DNA of 64,000 bases from Aselliscus stoliczkanus (lineage: Eukaryota; Chordata; Mammalia; Chiroptera; Hipposideridae), in assembly GCA_033961575.1 (NCBI GenBank), contig CM066728.1:178241678-178305677 (forward strand), in the 5' to 3' direction. The translations under genes were made by a program, and so were the position numbers. A model generated the notes under the pieces. That model saw only the letters and a program-made list of their open reading frames with translations. It was not told where the DNA came from and did no database searches. This document shows, in pieces, positions 56,901 through 64,000 of the stretch; position 1 is the first letter of the stretch; the number at the start of each line of letters is the position of its first letter.

Positions 56901-58670
56901 ATTGCATTCTCCCCAGTAGTGCCTGAGGGCTCTATTTCTCTGAATATTTTTTTCCACAGGCATCTGTTGCTTGTTTCTGACCTGGATCTGAGGACAGTTG
57001 GCGATAGAGTGTCTAGTTCTCAGCTCTCAGGCATCTCATGGCTGATGAAGGCTTATCCATGATTATTCAATCTTCTTCAACTCACACTGATTCCAGGTCA
57101 GTCAGGGGGTCCTCCAGAAGGAACTGGTTCTGGGAACTATGGCCCAGAGAATGCTGAGGGTGGGGAAGGTACAGGACTAGGGAGACTTAGAGAATCTCTT
57201 AGAATTCAGGCCACTGGGGTCTAGAAAAAAAATCAAGATCCTCAGTTTAGAATGAAGCTTAAAGATAGATGATTTTCTGGGACCTCCTTCTATGCACTGT
57301 TTTTTGAAATAATCACAACTCCCAGCTGGGACATCCAAAGCCAGAAGCTTTCCAGGGTCCAAATTTGAGCCAGTCATTCATTGTATCTCTTTTGCAGGAG
57401 AAATACTGGTGGGATGGAATTGTGGCAGTGGCCATATTTTTCATGGTATCTACAGAGCTTTAGTTCAAGCATGAGGACTCTCTATGGTAAATGGAAATAG
57501 GCTCTTTATGGTTATGGAAAAGCTACCAGTTTACACAAAAGCTACTTAGCTAGGCCCCAGAGTCCAGTTTCTCTTTTGATCTTACTTTGCTTTGTCCACT
57601 CATAGATGAGAGTTTAGGAGCAAACTGAACTGTCCATGCCCTGAGCAGTATAATACATGAACCCAACCCCGTGCTCCCATAATATGTATCATTTGACTTG
57701 GGGGCAGAAAATTAGAACTTAGTTTTTGATCAAATTTGTTTAACCATCTTAAGTGAAGCAAATACCCCTTTCATCTGTGTCTAAACTATAATTTAGCTTT
57801 AGTTGATGTGAAAAAGGTAGCAACAATTTCATTCTCTAAAATGATGCCTTTCCATGTGTTTATTCTTCAGAATGAAGTATAGAAATATGTTCCTGTAAGC
57901 ATTCCTTGCTAAAAATAACAGCAAGAAAATTGACCTTTTTACTTTTAAGTGAAATTGAAGAATTTCTCCATCCTACGTCAGGGATGAATCCTCATAACTG
58001 TCTATTGATACTATCTTCCCAATCATTATATGACAAGCATTATTTTATAAACCTAAAGCTCATACTCAAGCTAGACACATTGAATTGTAATTTGTTTTAC
58101 TATCCAAAACTAAAAATAATTTTTGCAGTGGGCAAAACCCCAGATGTGTTTTGTCAGTCTCTTTTTCACTTAATGTCTGAAGCTTTATGTATTTAAGGAA
58201 AATGTTATCCATGTGTTTCTCATTTATTTACACTTAACTCATCAGTATGTTTAGTATAGTTATTTGATGTCCAAGAAGCCTTTTTAACTATTTTATGTGC
58301 TTATTTTATATGCCTATGAAATGGGAAGTTATTTATGCCAAAAAAGGAGACTGTGCAAAGCCTATCACCATCATTGTAAACAAATATTTATCCTTAAAAT
58401 TTCAAGATTGATTTAAAAACCTGCAGAATAAATTTCAGAATAGTTCTAGACAAATCAACATAAAGCTTATATCTATGCCTTCCAGACAATCTTGTATATT
58501 CAGGAGCTTTTATAGTTAAATATAACCTTGCCTAAATAAATAATTTAGAATTAGGGTCTTCATAAGTGTTGAGCCAAGGAAAGTGAAACATTGGCTATTT
58601 CCATGCACCTCTTTTCTGATATCATTGGTGAGCCCACCTTACCAGTAGCATGTATCTTTCCAAATGTGCT
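53963..58670. other. Long unique stretch
   Basis: No nameable transposon in about 4.7 kb, the longest such run in the window. No exon supported: frames of 66-96 codons (55027-55260, 56427-56793, 57906-58196) have no domain, and several overlap on the same strand. A perfect 10-bp hairpin lies at 54465-54489. Confidence 0.5.
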
Positions 58671-59011
58671 TGTCTTAGTTTGCCTGGGCTGCCATACCAA
58701 AATACCATAGGCTTTAACAGCATCCAAGATCAAGATATGGAAAGGTTGGTTTCTGATGGGGTCCTTTCCTGGCTTGCAAATAGCTGCCTTTTCACTGTGT
58801 CCTCACATGTTAGAGTAAGTACAAGCTCTCTGGCACCACTTCTGGTAAGGACACTAATCCTACTGGATCAGAGCTCTCCATCTTTATGATCTTATTTAAC
58901 CTTAATTACCTCCATAAAGGTGCTATCTCCAAATACAGTCACATTGGGGGTTGGGGCTTCAACATACTTATGGGGGGGGGGGCTTATTGCAGAAATATTC
59001 AATTCATAACA
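58671..59011 (-). mobile_element. MLT1-type MaLR LTR with 5-bp target duplication
   Basis: Antisense LTR: begins TGTCTTAGTTTGCCTGGGC (reverse of the LTR end) and ends ATTCATAACA (reverse of the LTR start). Between are 'CAAAATACCATAGGC', 'GTCCTCACATGTTAGAG', 'AAGGACACTAATCCTACTGG', 'TTACCTCCATAAAGGTGC', 'GTCACATTGGGGGTTGGGGC'. Flanked by GTGCT at 58666-58670 and 59012-59016. It is a solo LTR with no internal region. A G10 run at about 58973-58982 is internal. Confidence 0.88.
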
Positions 59012-59189
59012 GTGCTAAATTGTTAGAAAGAAATCTTTTAGGTATATAATTGGTGAGTTTCATATCTGGTATTTCACCAAGAAAACTATTTCCCCAGTAG
59101 GTGCCTCCTCACCTGTATCCTCTTAGCCTTCAGTGTTACAGAGCAACAGGAACCTGTTGAAAGTATTTATTTATCATGTCGATATAGTG

Positions 59190-59420
59190 GAGTTTTGTGC
59201 ATTCATTCAGCATACTTACTGAGTGGGTGCTCTGTCCCAGGCACTCTGGAAAGTCCTATGAAGGACATCTGGGAAGATGGGTAATGTGTACTTCTTGCGA
59301 TGCTCAAGCTGTTAGGGGAACTGGACAGTGCAGTAGATATTACTGTGGTCCTTCCTCTTCTGGCCTGGGCCCACCTGAATTGACTCACATGCAAGTTCAA
59401 CCTGGAAGTGCAGTGGAGTT
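59190..59420 (-). mobile_element. L2 3' end, antisense
   Basis: 'GTGCATTCATTCAGCATACT', 'GAGTGGGTGCTCTGTCCCAG' and 'GCACTCTGGAAAGTC' are the antisense form of the L2 3' terminus. A 96-codon frame (59197-59487) lies over it and is not a gene. Confidence 0.6.
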
Positions 59421-59869
59421 AATGTCCCCAAAGGACCACACTATTAATAGGGATGGGGTGCTTCAGTTCCCACATCACTTGTTGTGATGATTCTGAGATA
59501 ATGTTTTACACAGTTTCTCAGAGACATTTCAGGAGGATTGAGACCCAGTTGCCCATAGCAAGCATCTACTCATTAGCATACTCCTAATTGTATTTCTTCC
59601 CTTCCTTGTCTCACTTTTTCTCACCTGTGCTTCCTGAGATCATCCCCCAAATAAACCACTTGCACCCAAGTTCTTGTTTCATCATTTCTTTGGGGGAGAA
59701 ATCTATAAGCTAAAGCACATAGAAAAGCAGGAGGTGCAATATAGTGATATGAATTTTTAACAGAAGTATGCACAGTAGCAAAAGGCAGTAGCAGAACAAA
59801 GAACTGTTGTTTCTTTTGGTAGAGATTTGTGGGCAATTTACTAGCTCAATACCCTCCCCCCTACACCCT
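59421..59869. other. Unique sequence
   Basis: Nothing supported. Confidence 0.4.
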
Positions 59870-59995
59870 ACAGTATATCTTATGAAGGCAAGAGTACTAT
59901 CTATTTAGCTCTGTATCCCTGCAGCCTAGCAGAGGTCTGGCATGTAAGAGTAAGAGCTGAACACATATTTGCTGAATGGATGATCCTTCAATGAC
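59870..59995 (+). mobile_element. L2 3' end, plus strand
   Basis: 'GAAGGCAAGAGTACTATCTA', 'GCTCTGTATCCCTGCAGCC', 'TAGCAGAGGTCTGGCATG' and 'ACATATTTGCTGAATGGATG' follow the L2 3' terminus in sense order. Confidence 0.75.
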
Positions 59996-60229
59996 AGAGG
60001 GAAAACTAAGGTTTAGAAGGATACAGTCACTTGGAAAGTCAATCAGTAATGATACTGAATCATGCTTGTTCTAGTGTCCACTTCAGGGCTTTCCCCCCAA
60101 CCAATTCTAAAAGCATAAAGAGTTAACTAAGAAGGTAATGGGGATTCAGAAGTGGGGTACTATGTACTAAGTCTGAATTTTGAGCAATTATGGTGTACTT
60201 GGGAAAACAAAAGTCATTTAGATACATGT

Positions 60230-61495
60230 GATTGGATTGTAGAAGTGAACATTGGCTGAAAGCATAGATGAAGGATGATAAATAGGTAAAGCAGAAAGAC
60301 ATGGCATGCTGTAGTAACGCATTGGGCTCTCGTTGACTAATGATGGTGGCGGCATCATGGAGGGATTTATGCTGAGGGCAATATCTGATTATATCTTAGA
60401 AAACTCTTAAGTTTTCTCCTCTGCAGTGAGGAGGAGACATAAAATTGGGAAGGGTCAGAGATACCAGAATGGTTTCCAAGTATGTCTAGGAAAATGAATT
60501 AGCAGCATTGATGGTGAGATGTGTCTGTTGAGCCAGAAAATAGAAGCAAGGACTATGTTCTGGCATAAACAGCTGGGCGGTGCCAATTCTTGAGACAGAG
60601 CAGGTAAGAAGATAGTATTATGAGAGCTGATAGATTTCAAGGTATCTATAATGAAGCCTCCAGGTGAGGATTATCTGGGTTTTAGACACAGAGATCTTGA
60701 TTGAAAACATAGGTCTGGAGAATCATCAACACATGGGCCATAATTTGAAGTCATGGGAGTTAATGAAAAAGTAAAGAAACAGTTAAACTGTGCTTACTAT
60801 GCCAATCACTGATCCAAGTACTTACATAAATGTTAACTCTAACTATTAAGTATAGTTAATGTTAAAGATATTAATATTAAGCATTAAGTAATTTTATTAA
60901 TAACTCTACTTACATGTTAAGATACTAAAATATTAACTCAGTTAACTAAAGTACTCAACAACCTTAGGAGGTAGATACTGTTATTCTGCTTTGTAGATGG
61001 GAGACTTATACACAAAAAAGCTAAATAACTTTCCCAAAGTCATATAGCTGGTGATTGATGGCACTGGGATCACTCAGTTGAGTACACAGAGAAAGACGAA
61101 TGTCATAATTCCAGGGAATGAAATAGGAGCTTGAGATCAGTTAACACCAATAAGGACCAACAAGAAAGGTAAGAGAAGTATCAGGGAAAAAGGTGGAATC
61201 TTAGGAGATCAAAAAGGGGAACACTTTACTTGGGCCACGTGCCACTGAGAGATCAAGGAACGGGAAGGCTTAAAGATATTAATTGGATTTCACATTGAAA
61301 AAAGTCACTGGTGACAGCAGTTTTAATGAATGATGCAGGTTGTCCTTTCCACTCAAACACTCTCCCACGATCCAGAGAAACAGCTATGGACAAAACTATA
61401 AAAGCCAAATGCCTTGACCAAACTAGAGGAATCGATTCCATAGAATGAGGTTGACCTGACAAGTGTGTACTGCAGATATTGTATTTGGAAATTTA
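60230..61495 (-). mobile_element. L2-like element, antisense, interrupted by a MIR
   Basis: Purine-rich plus strand with 'GGCATCATGGAGGGATTTAT', 'GGGAAGGGTCAGAGATACC', 'CACTGAGAGATCAAGGAACG' and 'GTCACTGGTGACAGCAG', in the order of antisense L2 ORF2. The MIR at 60785 interrupts it. Confidence 0.5.
60785..61075 (-). mobile_element. MIR SINE, antisense
   Basis: 'CTTAGGAGGTAGATACTGTT', 'TCTGCTTTGTAGATGGGAG', 'CTAAATAACTTTCCCAAAG', 'TCATATAGCTGGTGATTG' follow the antisense MIR core. The left part (60820-60950) is AT-rich with TTAAT-type repeats. Confidence 0.7.
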
Positions 61496-62649
61496 AAAGA
61501 AGTCATACTTTCTGAAGCTTGGCGCTACCTCCCTGATACCAGAATGGGCAAGTCTTAAATCAATAATACTAAGAAGAAAGGAAGTAGGGAGGAAGAAAAA
61601 AACCTGAATGAAAATTATAGTTAAATATGAAAAGTGAAGAAGATTCCCCCTTAAGGAATATTCTTGAACTTATTATTTTGGAGACCCTGGTTTTTTGGCT
61701 TTTTTTTTTTTTTGCATTTGTTTTGCTCATATGTGAAGAAATAAAAGTGTTACATCAGACTCTGGAGCTCAAAATATCAAGAATCCAAAGAAGATTCATG
61801 TTAAATCCCTTGCTGATGGATATTGGCAGGCTACAAGAAACATGTGGGAGAAAGTTCTCAAGCTTAGAGTACAAGTGGAATGACTTTTGCACATGTCATT
61901 TGTCGAGCATGTCCAAAGACAGTGGTGAAGGCTGAAGGGACCGTGGGAGTTAGAAATCGTTGTAGGCAGGCCTAATGAGGTGGAGACAATCCTTTCCTCA
62001 GTCCTGTTTTAAGGTGAGTCAAAAGGGTCTGGACATAAGCTGCTGTGGTCAACTGTCTCCATAAGAGACTTTTGCTATTACCTACAGTGAATTCATTAGT
62101 TGTCAATGATAATAGAATCAATTCAAAGTGTTTTCCTGGAAGAGACTCCCCTTCCATTCTGACTTGCCAGGTTTTAAAGCACGAAGCTTTAAGCCGGTCA
62201 GCTGAAATTGGTTTACGAATTGTTGGAAATCCCTGGACAGATTTCCATCAATTCAAAACATCACAGACAGTCCTGTATATGCAGTGGGCTTTGAGTTATT
62301 CATGAAATCCTATTGAACATCTTTTTTGCATTAATTTAGTGATACTTCTCACTGACGTCAAGGTGATGAAAAATAACACTAAACCTTACTTGGCTGACTG
62401 TGGAGAACTTGGAACCCCACCAGGCATGCTGCAGGCAATTTCTGGAAGGCAGGCAGGGGAACTAGCATGCCTCAGAAAGTACCTCAGAGATGAGCTGTAG
62501 AGAAGAATGAGTCTACAATTATGGGAATAAAACTCCAAAGTATGTAACTGCTGCCGGCAGTTTCAGAAAAGTTATAAAAATATGAAAAACACGCACCAAT
62601 GGCAGAAGTCAAAAGAAGGAGGTACACTGTAAAAAAGAAAAATCAGCAT
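61496..62649. other. Unique sequence
   Basis: No nameable repeat. A 102-codon frame at 61627-61935 has a short hydrophobic stretch made by a T15 run and no known domain; I do not regard it as a gene. Confidence 0.4.
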
Positions 62650-62900
62650 TTTATTTATTTACCAGAAACTTCTAAAGGGTGTATGATGTTCCAGGTACCT
62701 TTTCATGACTATTGATATTAATTTAATATCTTTGACCACCCTTATGTGGTGGAGATTGTGATTATCCTCATTTTACAGGCAGTGGTGGTGTGGCACAGAA
62801 AGGTTAGGTAGTTGGCTCATGGTCAGGCAGCTGGCACTCAGCTGGGATTTAAATTTAGGGACTATGGCTCCAGAGGCCATGCTTTCAGCTACTGTGCATG
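62650..62900 (-). mobile_element. MIR SINE, antisense
   Basis: 'TGTGATTATCCTCATTTTAC', 'AGGCAGTGGTGGTGTGG', 'CACAGAAAGGTTAGGTAG', 'GTCAGGCAGCTGGCACTC', 'TGGGATTTAAATTTAGG', 'GGCTCCAGAGGCCATGC' follow antisense MIR in order. It accounts for the first third of the 125-codon frame at 62812-63189. Confidence 0.9.
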
Positions 62901-63782
62901 CTCCCTCTTATACAGGAAAGCAAAGGAAATCGTTTTTGTTTTTTTTTTTTCCTTTCAAGAATCTAAACCTAGTTTCTCTACTAATGCTCAGAATGACTTT
63001 CCCACAAGGCAGTTTCTCCTGGATTCTAGCTTTACTATATTGTGCCTTATAAAACCGTTCTTTGGTACTGGGGAGCTAGCCATCTATCACGTCATCCCAG
63101 CACTGCTAGAAGAGGCAGAGACACTGCGGGCGTTGGAAATCTTACGTAGTGAGGGGGCGTGGTCAGTTGAGCTCTTGACTACATGTTGAAAGATTATACA
63201 GAGGAAACCTTCCATGGCATAAGCTGTGAACACAGGCACGTATGGCCAATTTATGGACTACAGAGTTCTACCAGATTGCCTTCAGAGAATCAGTAGCTTC
63301 GAAAAATGGTGAAAAGCTGAAATTGAGAGGAGAAAAAATGTAAATAGTTTCTATACATCATTTTTCTCTTGACACATACATTTTTAAAGAGCAAAATCAC
63401 TGCATTTGCATCAGTTATCATGATTATTTTGAACAAGATTTGGATTTCTGACATAAAAACTCTTGGTGACTGGATTTTTGTTTTGCACAAATATCTGTCC
63501 ATCTGATTGATACATGGCTTGGAAGTGAGGTTTTTCACTGGTTATGAAGTTTCTTGATCAATTCTTTTCAGCTAACAGTAGTTCCCCCAGGAGTCATATG
63601 GCTCATATGGAGGGAACTTACTCTTTTCATAGTATATGTCTTCTCTTGTGGCTAAAATAATCAGCTCTTTGTATTAAAACACCCTATCTGCTGTCCAGGC
63701 TTCTCTCCCCAGACTCTGGTATCCAACTGCCTATTTACTATTCCCATTTGGACTTCTCTAATTGATAAGTCATATTTAAAAT
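62901..63782. other. Unique sequence
   Basis: No gene or nameable repeat. A T12 run lies at about 62938-62951. Confidence 0.4.
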
Positions 63783-63886
63783 ACAGAAATACCTTGGTTT
63801 GCGAACATAATTCGTTCCAGAAACAAACTACTCATATTGCAAGACATCGTCATTTACCACGTTAAAATGTATTTAAAAATGTTTGC
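63783..63886. mobile_element. Second Tigger/pogo-like MITE copy, cut by a SINE
   Basis: Preceded by TA, it starts CAGAAATACCTTGGTTTGCG and continues with 'ACAAACTACTCATATTGCAA', 'GACATCGTCATTTACCACG'. This aligns with the reverse complement of 37375-37538. The SINE at 63887 interrupts it; the other half would lie beyond the window. Confidence 0.78.
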
Positions 63887-63988
63887 GGGCCGGCCGAGTG
63901 GCGCGGTGGTTAAGCGCTGGCTTCGGAAGCCAGCGGCCCCAGTTCAGGTCCCACAAATGAGGGCCAGTAACACTGCCCTCAAAAAAAA
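63887..63988 (+). mobile_element. Short tRNA-only SINE inside the MITE
   Basis: GGGCCGGCCGAGTGGCGCGG head, anticodon-arm-like stem GCTGGCTTCGGAAGCCAGC, B-box-like GTTCAGGTCCC, 'AACACTGCCCTC', then the A tail. Target duplication AAAATGTTTGC at 63876-63886 and again at the window end. Sister of 6075-6185; both are about 100 bp and lack the body of the long SINEs. Confidence 0.93.
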
Positions 63989-64000
63989 AAAATGTTTGCT

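Noticed and set aside
62812..63189. 125-codon frame
   Set aside because: First third is an antisense MIR; the rest has no domain.
63887..63988. tRNA gene
   Set aside because: Anticodon-like arm and B box are present but no acceptor stem; A tail and target duplication show a retroposon.

Overview
This is mammalian nuclear DNA with no gene I can support. There is no recognisable protein-coding exon, RNA gene or CpG-island promoter. Open frames are short; the longest run through simple repeats (a CT-rich tract at 21.8-22.3 kb, GA and GT runs at 35.6-36.2 kb) or through transposon copies. It reads as an intergenic or deep intronic block, AT-rich and shaped by retrotransposon insertions of several ages. 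The organism is most likely a bat, possibly a rhinolophoid or other Yinpterochiropteran. This is inferred from the tRNA-headed SINEs (heads reading GGCCGGCCGAGTGGC, bodies sharing CACAACTAGATTGAA, 3' ends with AATAAA plus TCTTTT) together with Laurasiatherian-type L1 3' ends. The species cannot be fixed without a database search.

Layout. 0-6 kb: a truncated dimeric SINE, a long unique stretch, L2 fragments (one split by an L1 3' end and a GT repeat) and two SINEs. 6-15 kb: unique AT-rich sequence with a SINE, a palindromic mariner-type MITE, a MIR, an L3/CR1 fragment and a hAT element with an intact 8-bp target duplication inside L2. 15-18 kb: two long antisense SINEs in an antisense L2 background, then a GT-rich microsatellite. 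18-23 kb: mostly unique, with an L1 3' end and a ~525-bp polypyrimidine tract. 23-27.5 kb: a nest of an old antisense L2-like element interrupted by an L1 3' end, a SINE with a perfect 17-bp target duplication, and an L1 5' end that lacks its body. 27.5-38.4 kb: AT-rich unique DNA with MIR and L2 pieces, an L1 3' end and a Tigger-like MITE. 38.4-46.9 kb: a block of antisense L1 holding a SINE and a 3'-UTR retrocopy of an unidentified mRNA. 46.9-64 kb: L2 and MIR fragments, two L1 3' ends, a tRNA-Ile-headed SINE, an MLT1-type LTR with a 5-bp target duplication, and at the edge a second copy of the Tigger-like MITE cut by a short SINE.

There is no operon or pathway here. The useful content is the nesting order (L2, MIR and L3 oldest; then hAT, MLT1 and old L1; then younger L1; then SINEs), the modular structure of the SINEs, and two non-repeat blocks (about 32.7-33.3 kb and 53.0-53.6 kb) that could be conserved noncoding elements. 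I found no convincing undescribed biological system. The most novel items are the SINE module sharing, the unidentified retrocopy, the MITEs and the orphan L1 5' end.
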